Positions 11,091-25,815 of a DNA stretch of 64,000 bases are shown piece after piece. Origin of the DNA: Calvatia gigantea. Its lineage: Eukaryota > Basidiomycota > Agaricomycetes > Agaricales > Lycoperdaceae. The notes under the pieces were generated by a model. It was not told where the DNA came from, searched no databases, and saw only the letters and a list, made by a program, of their open reading frames with translations. Position numbers and translations under genes: made by a program. The stretch is from contig JACAAK010000001.1 in assembly GCA_025093985.1 (NCBI GenBank), positions 744,001-808,000 of the forward strand, given 5' to 3'. How positions within the stretch are numbered: the first letter of the stretch is position 1; every line of letters starts with the position of its first letter.

Positions 11091-13958
11091 ATGACCACTG
11101 TCCCTGCAGTCAGCATTCCTTCATCTGAACCCAATGTATCTAGGCCCTCTTCTATTCACCCGAGTATCTTCCCCGAAGACGAGGTATAATCTTCTTTCCT
11201 TTTGAGCTCAAACCACCCTGATGTGGTTCTCTTTGTAGACCTTATACCATCCAGGAAATTCCCCCCTTACGCTCCAGGTGCCATTGCGTAAAGAATCATC
11301 TTTCGTATCAGTAATCTCGAGGAATAACAGTAGGATATCAACTCATCTTCCTGAAATTTGGCTGAGGGCGATTTTCTAGAATCCATCATCTCACAGGAAT
11401 CGGCCTTCTCTGAAGCAGGAGAAGAGGCATCAGAGAATTCCATCGTCTGGCACATTTACAATGAAGAAGCGTCGAAATCCGACACCTCAATGGTCGAGTC
11501 GTCTCACCGCGAAATTGATGTCCTACTCGTTTTCGTGAGTCTTGCTCACGTCTCGTCCCTTCACGCGTGATTGAGGGCTGATGATGACATTTAGACCGGT
11601 CTATTCTCAGCAGTCTTGACCACTTTCATCATACAAGTCTATCAAATGGTGCTCCCCGATCCCGCGGACAGGACAAACGAGCTCTTATCTAATATTTTGG
11701 CCATGCAATCCAAGGCATCAGGCACGAACGTTGTGCTAGAGGACAAGAGTTCTGGTCCAAATATAATTCAAATTCAATGGGTAAATGGACTCTGGTTTTC
11801 GGCTCTCGCATGTAGTCTATCGACCGCATTAGTCTCCATGTTGGCAAAGCAGTGGCTTCATGCATATGCACGGCATAACTCAGGCTCGCCACGGGATCAC
11901 GCACGGAAGCGCCAGAAGCGATTTACGCACTTTCGTGCATGGCATGTCCTTACAGTCATCAATTCCCTTCCGCTGCTCCTACATACTGCATTGCTCTTGT
12001 TTTTTGGTGGGGTCATAGTGGTGCTATGGACGGACGAAATGCCAATCAGCGTGGCAACCGTTATCATTGTCGCCTTAGCATATATCTTCTACATTACCTC
12101 GATATTCATTTCCCTCGTTTCCCCAGAATGTCCTTACCAACATCCTATTTCTGTCCACTTGAATCACTGGTTCAAGACAAACTGGGACTGGCTTATTCTT
12201 GAATTTCGCGCCAGAAAGCCACCAACACCGAAGGGCGACCTCGAAAGCACAGGATTGTTGGAGGATTTTGGAGACAAAGAGTGAGTGTCACAGCATGGTA
12301 CCGTATCAAATGCGCTGACCTTTTTTTCTCCCAGTTTCCAGTCAACAAGTAAAGCCTTGGACCAAACCCTGGTTCAGAAGCCAGAAGACGTACTGGATGC
12401 TACCGCACTCATCTGGTTGCTCAAGGAATCGATCAGTGCGGAGAGTGCGAGGAACTATGCGTTGCAGGCCATCGCCGGGCTGCCAAGAGACTTCACCGCG
12501 TGTCAACTCCTGTGTCAAGCTGGAGCAGTCGAGATGATCCTCGAGAGGTTTGAGTCTTGTTTTCAACTGGACATTACTTTGGGAAGCCAGTGGTTCATCA
12601 AGGATCCTCACGTGGCCGAGAAGTACTGTCGCGGGTGGCTGAGGCTAACGTACCAAACAAAGCTGAAATGGCCTGTCCGCCTCCTTCCGCCTCTCCGTAT
12701 GCTCCATGAGTACACTAGCCAGCCAGCGGTCAGTGCAGCGGCGACGTGTATCTTGGCCCTTACTTCACTAGAGCAATACAGCCCTCAGGATGAGCTAATT
12801 TCACTTCTTGCACGCCACGCCGATGGACAGGTAGGTCTGTCATGGTCGGTGCAGCAGGAAATCCTAGACACGTTCCTTGAGTGTATTGCACACTGGGAAT
12901 TATCGGTTGCAGCCATTGCAGAAATTGTTTCCCGAGCTGTTCCAATTCTCGTCAAATTGCTCCATTCCTCGGGTAACATAGGTCCTGCCAAGCTTCGTCA
13001 TGCAATTAGCCTCAGCCTACATGCATTAACCGGCGGTTTCTTGGACGATGACACACGAAGAGAAGAGGACAGGAGGAATAACATGTATTGGGACGCAAGC
13101 ATCCAAGCACTTTCCAAAATCGTTCAACAGCCTGCTTGTTACAAGATCGAAGACGAGGGCCTCCTTGACATCGCCGCACTTGAGCTTGCAAGGCTTGCCC
13201 GAGTCCTCGTCGACAAACCGCAGCAGTTTCCCCAAGGTCTGCGCGAATCGGCCAAATCTGCCTTTACTTCCCTTTACCTGCAAAATCGCATCACAACAAG
13301 AGAGGTTTCAAAGGACACTCTGGCTGACATCCTCTACCTACTTCATCCTCCTGTCCTCCGTTCCTCAGACGAGCAAAGCCTTTTCACATGCTACCTTGTC
13401 GATACCCTCAAGCGCACCGAGCATTCAAATATTGTCTACAATACTCTTCGACTCCTGGATTCTCTTTTAGCCTCCCATTCCATCGCAAGTACTGAGGCTT
13501 TTATAAATGTCGGAGGCCTGGAGGTATTACTTCACATCACCAATACTGGGAACATTGAAGGTCGAAGATTGCAGATGCACAGTCTTCGAACACTCTGCAC
13601 TTTCGTCCAGACCAGTGCGGCGTTGCGACTGAGTGATGAAACCCGTTTCCCCCCATCGCACTTCGACGCTATCTTCCAAAGTGACTTCTTGAAGACGCTC
13701 TGTGCTATGATTACTACTGGAAAGTGGTGGTCAACGGATGTGGCAACCGTATGGGCTCCAGCACTTGTCAAGCTTTGTGAAGTCCGTCCAGTAGATGACG
13801 GTTGGAAAAACGTGGAACGAACGTTCTGGAAGTATGCCGACTTGCACCAAACTGAAAACGGTCATGGAGTTTTGTTGGACAATCTCCATTGCATCAGGGA
13901 ATTACGACGCAAGGTGGAGGGCGGAGCGAGAGAAAGCTTCCTCGAGGGTGACTTCTAG
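11091..13958 (+). CDS. DUF6535 membrane protein with helical-repeat C-terminal region
   Basis: This is a member of the DUF6535 family, abundant in Agaricomycetes and of unknown function. It starts MTTVPAVSIPSSEPNV. A short acidic segment leads to EIDVLLVFTGLFSAVLTTF (first membrane segment), then NGLWFSALACSLSTALVSML, a basic loop, a hydrophobic hairpin around 11946-12030, and a fourth segment near 12055-12120. After an intron near 12280-12334 comes a soluble region of about 540 residues, rich in leucine-repeat helices and resembling armadillo/HEAT folds, ending in EGDF at 13958. Introns lie near 11188-11239, 11278-11396 and 11536-11595. The stop is only 57 bp from the convergent gamma-tubulin complex gene. 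Confidence 0.82.
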
Positions 13959-14015
13959 AGTTGGATAATCAGTAATTAGTTGGCGAGAGGAGTAGACGGA
14001 CTTTTGAGTGTATTT

Positions 14016-17000
14016 TTATTGTGAGGTTGTTAACCACCAATCCGATACGTCAATTCGTAATAGCAGGTGGTGTAAAGCTTCAAGCCCTCCAGGTAGATTG
14101 CGGTGCCCAGCAAAGAAGTGTTCCGCATACGACTTGGAGGAGCTCTTTTCAACTAGACTCCTCAGCACCTTAGTCTGCCACGAATGATTACTGGTTGAAG
14201 CCAATTCTCGTAGGAGTGAAGTCGTACCAAAGCAGTCATTTGAGTGCTGAATTTCGCAAACGAATCTTCCACCATTGGAGCAGCTTCATACTCCTGTAAC
14301 CGCCCGCGCCGCAACTCCCCAATAACAACGGCAAACTCCAACACTGTTTCTGTAGTCTGACGCAAAAGATCACCAGCAGCTCTCTGCCCAGAGCGCATGA
14401 GACATGCACTCAGAATATCATCAAGGAGATCAGAATGACGTTTTGCAAGCTCGAAGACATCCGAGAACCGCGCGCGCCTCGTTTCATCCCCACCATCATC
14501 TGGTAGTAATTCTGCAAGGAAAGGATTGAAATTCCCGCCAATAACGGTGTCAAAAACATATCCAGAAAGGGCGTTGATGAAGCTCTGCGCCACAAATCGG
14601 AAGTGCAGTGTGAGTTTTCTTGCCGTTGCAAGAGTCTGGAATATTGGGACTGCCGTGCATCTTGTCATTCTATGAATTGCACGCAATGCGTGTTCAACTA
14701 GGGGAAGGTCAACATTTAAAATTGGACACTTCTGAAAACGACTTGCCTCTGATCAACCTCAATAGGAATGTAAACATTCGCTGGTATTTGGACAGAACTT
14801 CATACGGGATCAACACCTCGAGCGGGTGGGGGGGTTTATAATCCATATACAGGAAGTCGAGGGCCCTGGGAGACAAGGGAGGTCAATAAATCAAACGAAC
14901 ACGTCGGTCTCCATGAACATACTCAACGCCTACAAAAATATCAGCTACCGTTCCGATGCAACAACCCCATCACTCACAAAGAGGATTAAGCCATTTATCC
15001 CGTCCAGGTCCAGTGGGTAGATCTCTGATAGCGAACCCCAGCCTCCAAGAAGCATCGCTCACAACCTGTTTGGACGGATTATTCCCTCCTTCAGGGTAGT
15101 CAAGAGAGTCCACAATAACAGTCCGTAAAAAGAAGCTGAGGTCAGCTCCAACAGGGGGCCAGATCTCCCTCTCAAGCAGCGCAGATGCCAACCCCACGGC
15201 CCAGGGCTGTGTACTATCCTTGGTCTGCTTTCTTGCTCGGAGGGTCTGCAGTGACATGGTGCGATTCTTGCGATCGATCTCATAATCCTCTTTGTCAGAG
15301 AGCAAGGCAACAGATAGCCTAAGTTTGAATGGCGTGGAAGTAATCAGCAAGAAATCCCGAAGGAGGATAAGGTGGGATCGAAAGTTTAGTTCGCCCGGGT
15401 GATCGAGGAAGAGATTTAGCAACACCGAAGATAGCGTAGAAGCATGCTGCAAGAGGTCAGAGAAGATGAGTGAAGTGAGATGTGGGAGGGTGGGTGTGAT
15501 GGGAGGGAGGGAGTCGGGGAAGGAATCAATGAAATCCTGAACAGGACCAGTTGTTGCTTCAGGAGCAAGAAACGAGTTTCGGACCGAAGTACCCGGCTCC
15601 AGGTCATATATCTTGAGCCCTTCGAGTCCTGACTTGTATCCTTGGACTGACCCTTCGAAGTCACGTTCCGTGCCTTCTGTTTGGATGCTTTGGGTGTGCC
15701 GTGATTTCTGGGTATTGTTATAGACGGCCTCGATATCTTTTTTCCTCCATAACCAGCGCACCTCAGTTTGCCGGGTGGGGTGGGTGAGAAGAGGGTGATC
15801 GGGTTGTGCCTTCTTGAGAAGGATCAGCGACCTTTGTGCAGCAGGCAAGATCGCCAGAAGTTCGGGAGGAAAGAAAGACGGGTGATCACTTTCTACCCTT
15901 TCAAGGATGTCGAAGATATCCCCTTCGCTCTCTTCTTCATCAAAAATGTATTCGTCGAGGGCAAGATTAGCGACCCGCTCTTGCTTCCGAAGCGTCTGAA
16001 ACCCGAGCCCAACTGATTGGGTTACTTGCTGAAGATATTCGTTTGACGCACAAGTCAAGATAAAGGCAAAAATAGCGATGATTGTGTGAGGAGATTGTCG
16101 GATGACGTGTGAATCGAGGTGGGCATATATGCGTGACAGGAGATTGGTGAGGCTAGTATCAAGGGGTTCATAGTCTTGGGGGTCCGTTTTCTCCTCCTGC
16201 ATGCATGACGAGTCAGAGTTTCACTATTGAGGAGTAAATTATGACATACGCGTCCACAAAGTTCGCCCAATGAGGTCAAGATATCTTGGTATAATCCGTA
16301 GTGCAACCATACGTGCGCAATAGGAACAGACCCGGTAGAAAGTTCTGCAGAAGACGGCGGGCATTCTGCAAGGTTCTTTCGAAGCCAATCAAGAACACCC
16401 GAAAGGGCGTGCACGAACGCATGGATCGTCGGGCCATCACTGGTAGACCAAAATCGCCTTGAGTACCGGCGAATAAAAGAACAAGCGGGTGTGAGCACCT
16501 GTTTCGTAGACTCGCCAGCAGACCCTCGAGCCGTCGCAGGAGATTTCCAATGGTGATGAAACGTGACACGACGCTGATTTCATAAGAAACAGAAGGGAAG
16601 CGTACATATATGCGCGTACCTATGACTGATTATTTCATCCTTGCCATCCAAAAGTATGCAGCCTCGTTCCCCTTCCCCGACTCCTATCTGGACAAATCGT
16701 TCTGATGTGACATCCCATGAATGATATAGGGATGAATTTCCGAGGACGGTCATCTTGAGCGATGAAAACAAGTCTCTCTGATTGACATAGACGATATGTG
16801 TTGATGGGTCTTCTAGACGAGGCTGAACGCTAAAATACAAGCCTGTTAGCGCGTGGGTTGCAAGATGTTGGTGGCTTACTGGTATCGAGCCGATGCATAT
16901 ACAAGGTGATCTCTCTCAGAGAGGAATGGAGTTGCAGACCGCATTTGTTGGTTGCCTGACCGCAACGCGTCCCAGGAAAGTAGTTCGGCCTTGAGACATG

Positions 17001-17377
17001 TTGAGTCATCTCAAAACGACGAAACATAAGATGTGTACTTTACGACTGTTACCGTACACTTCTGGTTTATCCCAGACAAAATCCACGAGATGGTCTTCGT
17101 TCCCCAACCGTGACTGTATCAAACCGTCCGCGATAGTAAGAAGCTCTGGAGGTGAAGGTGGTTTAATCTTGGAATAATTCCTTGGCGATTCACGGTTCTT
17201 TCGGGAAAGCTTGATGTTGTCCAAGATTGGATTCTGCGGTTTGTCTTGCAGTGCCGGCACAAAGAATCGCGGAAGGACCGGAGGGAGTTCATTGAATCTG
17301 AGCTCGTCCACTTGGTTTGTGAGATCGTCATGATTCAAGCAGAATAAAGTGGGACTATCTGATCTTTGCTTTGCCAT
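14016..17377 (-). CDS. Gamma-tubulin complex component (GCP/Spc97-Spc98 family)
   Basis: This is a GCP-family protein of roughly 950 residues that organises gamma-tubulin for microtubule nucleation at the spindle pole body. The N-terminal exon (MAKQRSDSPTLF, down to about 17050) is followed by exons covering the N-terminal grip region, including HALSGVLDWLRKNLAE near 16400. A long exon from 16202 contains ILPAAQRSLILLKKAQPDHP, a family hallmark. The C-terminal grip domain continues through ALDFLYMDYKPPHPLEVLIP (near 14800-14860), VEHALRAIHRMTRC, SGYVFDTVIGGNF and LLDDILSACLMRSGQRA. After a 53-nt intron it ends TKVLRSLVEK ... GLEALHHLLLRIDVSDWW. I cannot assign GCP5 or GCP6 with certainty. Complete, with many small introns. 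Confidence 0.88.
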
Positions 17378-17659
17378 ACAGAGTATAAAAAGTTAAGGCG
17401 ATTGGCTTGATGACCTGTAACAAGGGTATTTACACGTGTTTGTTAATTGGACTGGTTCCTTCCGGCCCCGGAAGACCAAATTTCGAAGTTTGAAGCTTGA
17501 AGATGGAGTATAAATGTGTAAATTAGGTACGAAATACGAGGATAAACGACAAGAAAGCACATGTCAACAACAAAGAACAAACTTCCTCGATCCAAAGCCT
17601 TGCCACGAAAAATCAATCAGAGTTTATAAGGGCATATCATCATGCGTCCAAAAATAGCA

Positions 17660-18287
17660 TTAATATGGGCCACAAATGCCATTGTCCAGTATGGTGCCGC
17701 AGCGGCGACAACGAACCCGCCTATCAAGCAGACATAATCCGACTCCAAGCGGGAACCAGAAGATTGCAGCAAGAATACCTTTATGGGTCGGTTCAGCATT
17801 CCCGAAGCTAAAGGAACCGCAAGGGCACATACCAAGGAGTCCAAAATTGGCCTCTGTTACATGTTCTCCTTCTTGCAAACAAATCATCTCAGGGTGGTCT
17901 GGCGGTAGAAGTGAAGTGACGTGTTCGCCTGTCTTTTGATTGACATAGTGGTACACGTCGGGTGAACGTAACCCATACTGCGGAACGTATGATGGGCCAG
18001 CAACCAAGAAAGGAGGGTTGGGAGATGGATTCAAAGGGTCAGTAGGTGGCTTGTTGTCAATGACACCACTATCTGGCCTAGCGGCGGCTTTTCCATTATA
18101 ATAGACTGTAGAAGAGAAATGAGGATACAGAGGATGCAAGAGAAAGACTTGACTCACATTGCTGCTGGCTAGGGGTAGAATCGTACGGCGGAGGTGTTTC
18201 GGCTGGCAGCTGGAGATAAAAGTTAGTATTTGCTGAATCAAAGATGGGAATGAGAAGTACCTGATGCATGTTATTGCCAACAGTCAT
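17660..18287 (-). CDS. Small membrane protein, BRI3/LITAF-like cysteine-hydrophobic tail
   Basis: Spliced from four exons starting MTVGNNMHQ, then a PPPYDS proline motif, a proline-rich linker, and HPEMICLQEGEHV. The C-terminus is GILAAIFWFPLGVGLCLLDRRVRCRRCG, interrupted by one intron after GLLG. The hydrophobic segment followed by CxxC resembles the brain protein I3 / LITAF-like zinc-ribbon membrane family, whose members sit on late-endosomal or lysosomal membranes. The PPPY motif suggests recruitment of a WW-domain ubiquitin ligase of the Nedd4/Rsp5 type; this is inference. It is divergent from PRMT1 with 265 bp between start codons. Confidence 0.7.
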
Positions 18288-18552
18288 GGAGAAAGAAGAG
18301 GATTATATAGTCGTCGTGGAAGATGCATACTGCGGATGCAGAATCTGGATACCACTCAAGTAATCAACACAGCCGCACGGAACACCAGATCCGGCCCGGG
18401 CAACGCGAATGTTGTATTTCTCACGTGCACAGATCTATTTTCGTCCACTCATTTTTGGGATACCCACCAAACGGATTTTTGGCCAGCGGTCGTTGATCCA
18501 ACCCCCATCTATAATTTTTACCTTCTTCCCGATATCCCAGCCCATAGCCGCC

Positions 18553-20195
<1,643 letters not shown>

Positions 20196-20837
20196 TTTTA
20201 ATTATTCTACCACGATCCGTATTGTCGCGCTTTCTCCATTTTTTTGCATCAAAAAAAGTTATCTCACGGACTCGTAATTGACCAACCCCCCTTTAAATGT
20301 GCCACAGGTATTAACCCCAAGCCTGCCTCAACCCTGGACAGAACAGCGTAGACATCTTCTGGCATTTCTTGCGGCTCCTAATTCCCTCCCAACCTTCTCT
20401 GATCCGCCGATCCGACGGTTTCCGATATCTTGAGACGAGTATACATAATATGTGTCTTGTATTGACGAAATGTGCTAGTCCACATACTGTTGTCTTATCA
20501 TTGCATATACATAGTACCTGTATACTCCCTGCTTTGAATACGGTCACTCAGTGTCAGCCTGGAATTTCCTAAAATCTTAGAGCTGGTAAGATGAGAGTGT
20601 ACCACTGCACCAATGATATGTAGCTACATGACAGATTACAATGCTGATGACTGCCCAACGTGAATCTTCTACATCTACAACGACATACAAATAATAACAC
20701 TATAAAGTTCCTAACAATGCAAGTACAAACCTAAATAAAACACTACATTGTAGCGTGTAATGATTCAAGGTATCAGTGAGTGGGGTAGGACGGAAATCAA
20801 AGAATATGCAATACAGAATATGTTACCTCAACTCACA
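20196..20837. other. Convergent intergenic region
   Basis: This roughly 640-bp stretch lies between PRMT1 (+) and the F-box gene (-). It is AT-rich and presumably holds both 3' UTRs. No gene seen. Confidence 0.4.
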
Positions 20838-23044
20838 TCAACTCTCACCCAAGCCGAAGTCGAGACCAGGATGGCTACTACTCGGATTAGAACGAAAGCC
20901 GGTTCCGAGCCTCCCTCTTCGGCCTCCAACCGCGAACCCCCATACCGCAAGAACGACAAGGGCCATACAGAATAATATCATTCGGACCTCTTCACCTGCA
21001 CTGCTCCTCTCAAACGCCAAACCGAGGAACCCCCTCATACCACCAACCCCCCTTCCGAAACCTCCTCGCCCGCCTCGTCGCCTCCCGTACGGTCCTAGTT
21101 CGGTTTCGTATTTCTTCGTCCGGACCATCTCGCCTAATTTCCATGGCCATGCTACACGCGAAGTTTCGGTTGCCTGCAGCTTCAAGGGCAAACCGTGATT
21201 ATCCGTGAGTAGCGAGAAGAACCCTGAGGTGCACGTGTTTTTGGGCAGAGGTAAGAAGGACAAAGAAATGGAAAAGGGTTGAATAGGCGCCATCACCGAC
21301 CCAACGGCACCCATTCCAGCACCGAGATGGACAGGCGCGGCATCGTTGATAGGCAGGTACGTCTGGCCCCCACGCAAACGGAAATGGAGGAGGATAGAGA
21401 GGTGGTATGAATGTGAGGGAGAATTTTTGAAGTCGTGGATTTGATTGCGCAATCCTCACTGCACCACTCGCGAGCGTTTCGTCCCCCTGGATACTTGACG
21501 ATTGTCAAGTGCAACGTTCTTAGTTTCGGAAATCCACGTATAGTCTTGGCGAATGCATCCTACAAAGTTAAAAGGATGACGACATTATATTATATAAAAT
21601 GTGCCAGGGACGGAAGGGGTAAGACGGAACCCACCAATTGGAACGAGGGCTTGTGTGCACACGTCAACTCCAAATGCCTCAGGTTCGGACAGGATTGTAT
21701 GAGCGATCGGAGGAGATTGCCACTATCATACATGGAATGAAGAGCGAACGTAATTCTCAAGTCCGTGAGAGATGTTAATTCTCTCAGCAGAGACGCTATT
21801 GTCGGCGCTGATACTTCCCTGGTCTCGACCGGCTCTCGGAAGGAGACTTGTTTTAGTGAGGGATGGAGGTGGGGCAGGGCTTGGAGCTGCTGGTGGGTGC
21901 CTGAGAACGACGTCACACCCGACAGGCAAGCGGGATCGAGCGAAGAGAAGTGTATAGGTTGGATGTTGTGCCGTGAGAGATTAATGACCTTGAGGTCTTG
22001 ATGAGCTTCCAGAAACGCAATGAATGGCCGCTTCTCGCCCGGCGTCAGAGGTCGGGGAATCCAGTCAATGCAAATGTCACCCAGGGTGAGTTTCCTGAGC
22101 TTTGGCCAGTAACCTTGAACTAGTGCGTGTATGTCTGCTGGAATAGTTGAGCTGCCATCTATCGAGAGTTCTTCAATATTTGGACAACGGTGGATGAGCA
22201 TATCCCACAATTTCCGCGAAATCGGCTGATCCTCTGCTCCGTATAAGTTAAGCGACATTGATTGGAAGGGAAAAACGAACCATCCATGAAAAGATCGATG
22301 TGACATTCATAAAACCCAGATCGTAGGTGCAATGCGAAGCCTGAAAGATTGGAGAAATCAAAAAGCTAATGAAAATCAGGGAGGGGTTAATATTCGGGAG
22401 AAGAGAGAGAAGTAAGGACCCACGTGGCTGTTGAGCCTGGGGAGCACAGAACCGAGGCTGGTACCGACGTAACGCAATTGAGGGCAACTATTGAAGCATT
22501 AATGATGGGTGGGTTGGAATTAAGAGGCATTGCACAAGACCTTACCCAATGCGCAAGGCAAACCACATATCCTCATGAAACGGTAGTTCATCGACGTCCC
22601 ACACAAATTTACGGAGAGCGTCGAGAGCCATGGAAGATGCAACTTCGATAACAGCAGTGGAAGCTGCCTCTCTCTCGTTGGTGGTTAGGGTAGGAGTGTG
22701 CCTTGGTTGTATCTTGAGCGTGAGCTCCCGAACATGTCGGGCGAGGTCCGTGCAACGAGAAAGCATGCCAAGTGTGAAGATGCATTCCTGAACCGAGTTG
22801 AGAATAACGAATTCGTATAGGACCGACGAAATATGCGAAAAGATGTATGAAGACTAAAGACGACATCAGTTAGGTGTGAAGAGATGTGATAAACGACACC
22901 TAGACTACGGACACTGAGGCAGAAGTGGAGAAGATCTGCGCGGGAGTCGAGACAGCGAGCAATTTCAATGAGGAGGTCGCCTGGGGTGTTGGCGATGGGT
23001 GATGGGGAAGGCCTTGGATGATGGCGGGGGTGGAGGAGGTGCAT
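20838..23044 (-). CDS. F-box/LRR-like protein with C-terminal hydrophobic tail
   Basis: The start at 23044 gives MHLLHPRHH, followed by an F-box-like segment (NTPGDLLIEIARCLDSRADLL, a leucine-rich helix typical of fungal F-boxes). After an intron near 22850-22900 the protein continues LSRCTDLARHVRELTLKIQP and FVWDVDELPFHEDMW. A long exon (about 22260-21590) holds leucine-rich repeat-like strands (CPNIEELSIDGSS, WPKLRKLTLGDICIDW, CPNLRHLELTCAHKP). The last exons add YLPINDAAPVHLG, a Gly/Arg-rich linker and a hydrophobic stretch (MILFCMALVVLAVWGFAVGG) near the stop at 20838. F-box proteins recruit substrates to SCF ubiquitin ligases; the tail suggests membrane anchoring. No target can be inferred. 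Confidence 0.75.
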
Positions 23045-24561
23045 GAGTGTCAGGACGAAACTTGGTGTGGGGCAAATATAAATCTTGGGCTGCAATCTCG
23101 GACTGGCTACCCTGATTTCCCATAATCGGAAAGATTCAGACTCCGATCATCCCCTCTTCACCTGCCTACTCCTCCGCTCAACCCTCGCTCCACACAACTA
23201 TCTCCGCCACTCCAATCATGGACAATTACACCCGGGCTTCCCTGTATCATGATCCTGAGCAGGCGGTCTTCATCCTCAACCCTTAGGGTTTTTTTTCCCT
23301 CATAAAGTAATCTCAACGTGTCCATGCGGCGCGTGTCATTCGTTTGCTTGTGTGATGCCAGCCGTCTTTGTCGACTCAATATCCTTTCCTGTTCATCTGG
23401 AAAGACCAATCTGCGCCTTCGTGAGATGAAAATACCCTGACGATGATAACCTCGCTGGCACAACCCATATGCCGCCGTTTGGCTTTGACTAATGACTAAT
23501 TGTCCTTCTAGACCAAAAAAAAATAACCCAACTATGAATACCCTCCCCGGACGTCCGGTACCCCAGGGTCTACCTTTGACATCAGCTTGTGTTACATGGG
23601 ACCACACCTTCGCAACATAACAACTGTTCAGCTTCCAGACGAGGTTCTTGTCAACAGTGACTGTAATACAATGTGGGGAAATATTCTCGAGTCAAAAATG
23701 GACAACATCAATCAGTAAGAAGCAGCAAGTTTTCAATCACCCTCATCGATCATCAGTCTGTCACTCCGATCACCCCGTAGACAGCGTCCGAGATTCTGCG
23801 ACTGGCCCTGAGTGCCAGCTGATTGCTCGCTTGTCCAGTTCGATGCGACAGTCGAGACCGTCACCAACCCCGGCCTCATGATCATCCTTCGCGGTTAGGG
23901 ACCAACCGCCATGTTAACTTGATTCACCGCATCTCATGGCGCGTGGCTGTTCGTGTGCCGCATTCTGGCCTATTCATAAGCGACCTGGACCAGTTTCTCA
24001 TCTTACCTTCCCCACCTTCCAGGTTCATCACTCAATGAATCCCACACCTAAACGACTTGTCACTGATGGTGATGCGCACCTTCCTTTGACGCATTTCTTT
24101 TTATACGATTGCAGTGTTCTCGGATGCACGCTGCGGTCGCCGTCAGAATTGTCACTAGGTTTTCTATGTAGTGGCAATACTCCTTGACCAGTCCGCAAGC
24201 CTTTTGCCAGGCAGTTATCCCCAAAGTGTGACCACCCATTGAATGGTCGGCAACAAGCCATGTGTTATGGACACAATCCACTTTTAGAATACTCCAAATT
24301 GTGAGAGCGAGCGTCCACAGCCCATGCAACGTCGAAAAAAAGCACTCTTACACAAACATCATCAAGCCCTCAATTGAACTTTGCGCCAAACATACTTTAG
24401 GCCTCGCTTCCAGGCTTCGGGTAAATTCGACATACGCACCTAGTCACGAGCGCTCGGAAGAGGATGCTCTCGCACGTGTAATGCCTTCTTTTCGTATGAA
24501 GCGCGTGTGGAACACCAAGGCTTCTTGATACAACCAGTTTTGCCCATTGGGAAAAACGTAC
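23045..24561. other. Long intergenic region with one doubtful ORF
   Basis: This roughly 1.5-kb stretch lies between the F-box gene (-) and the first GH16 gene (+). A 149-codon minus-strand ORF (23158-23607) has an Arg-rich segment but matches no family I know and lacks supporting exons. Other frames give only short ORFs. I do not call a gene. Confidence 0.3.
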
Positions 24562-24567
24562 TATAAA
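24562..24567 (+). promoter_or_regulatory. TATA box of the GH16 gene
   Basis: TATAAA lies about 50 bp upstream of the ATG at 24616. It supports that ATG, which begins the signal peptide, over an upstream in-frame ATG at 24547 that precedes the TATA box. Confidence 0.5.
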
Positions 24568-24615
24568 ATGAGAACGTGGGGATACATCCTAGTCACCTGC
24601 AACCAGTCTCAATCG

Positions 24616-25815
24616 ATGATACGACTGAAAGCACTAGCGTCTCTCGTTATCCTAGCCCTGGTCGGATGTTCCCTCCAAGCACCCTCCGCCACGAATGCTA
24701 CCGCGGCTTGTAACACTTACGTCGTCAGCGGGGTTCCAGGTGGTTTCACCCAAAGGGTATTTGCCGATTTTTCTGGTGCCACTTCTGGCGGGGATGTCAG
24801 TGCCCTCCTAAGGTATATCACTAAGTTTTACCTCACACACACCATTGACAACGAACATATCCTACCAGGTCCTATGGACTGGGAGTTAGTAACTACCAGA
24901 TTAACTCAAGCCCAGTTGCTCGCGCCTTCGTTCCCTCAAACGTAGCTCTCGGGAACGGAGCCCTCAACCTGAAAGTATCCGCGTACCCCGGGAGCGGGGC
25001 AATCCAAAGCGCGGAAATGTTCACTCAAGATCAATTCAAATACGCATCTGTCCGAACAGTCCAGAAATCAAGTAAAACCCATGGCGTTGTCGAGGGCAAC
25101 TTCTTCTACCGTAAGTCACCCAGGAGTCTTGTCAGCAGGTGCGCGACCGAAAACGCCTTTGATCAGTGAATGACAATCAGGAAATCGACTGGGAAATTCT
25201 GACGAGCACCATCTCAACGTCGAGCGCTTGTGTCCCGGCCGGCATTTGGGCTACAAATCAGGTAAAATCGTAATGCAAATCCAGATCGGGGGTTTCGAAG
25301 GTTGATGGCTGCACGTCATAGGCCGTAACTCCAGGGACACCTAATACGCATCAGACGATCCCTTTCACCTTCGATCCCACTGCGGCTTTCCACGGTGTGT
25401 AACACCTAAATAAAGGTCTTGACTTCCATTGTAGTACTCACAAGACTTTCGCAGAATATCGCATTGACGTGAGCCCAACCCTTGAAACAGCACAAATTCG
25501 TGAACCTGAGATTAATTCGTTTCATTTTGACAGTGGTCAGCTGGGGTAACATCTTTCTACATCGATGGTCAACAGAAGGCTCGCTTCACAACCAATGTAT
25601 GCTTCTCACAATGACGTTAGAGCTCTTCCCTCATAAACTGTCGACATTCCCAGGTACCAACCCAGGCCGGCTCTTGGCTCTGGAATGTCTGGAGTAATGG
25701 AGATCCCTGCTGGTCGAATGGTCCTCCGACGGCGGACTCGATAACTCAAATCCGTTCAATTGATATATATAAAGGCTGGACTTCAACGGTGTCTGGAACG
25801 GTCTGCAATATTTGA
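24616..25815 (+). CDS. Secreted glycoside hydrolase family 16 (GH16) protein
   Basis: A signal peptide (MIRLKALASLVILALVGCSLQ) is followed by a concanavalin-like beta-jellyroll of the GH16 superfamily. The catalytic signature is NDNQEIDWEILTST with the canonical ExDxE arrangement (nucleophile and acid/base glutamates). Other segments are GGFTQRVFADFSGA, LGNGALNLKVSAY, KTHGVVEGNFFY, IPFTFDPTAAFHEYRID, TSFYIDGQQKARFTTN and WLWNVWSNGDPCW. The terminus SGTVCNI ends at 25813-25815. Six or so short introns interrupt it. GH16 enzymes cut or transglycosylate beta-1,3/1,4-glucans, so a role in cell-wall remodelling or nutrition outside the cell is likely. All exons are in frame, so this copy looks functional. 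A broken tandem copy lies 1.5 kb downstream. Confidence 0.9.

Noticed and set aside
23158..23607. 149-codon minus ORF upstream of the F-box gene
   Set aside because: No recognisable domain, no supporting splice structure, and it lies in the likely promoter of the F-box gene.
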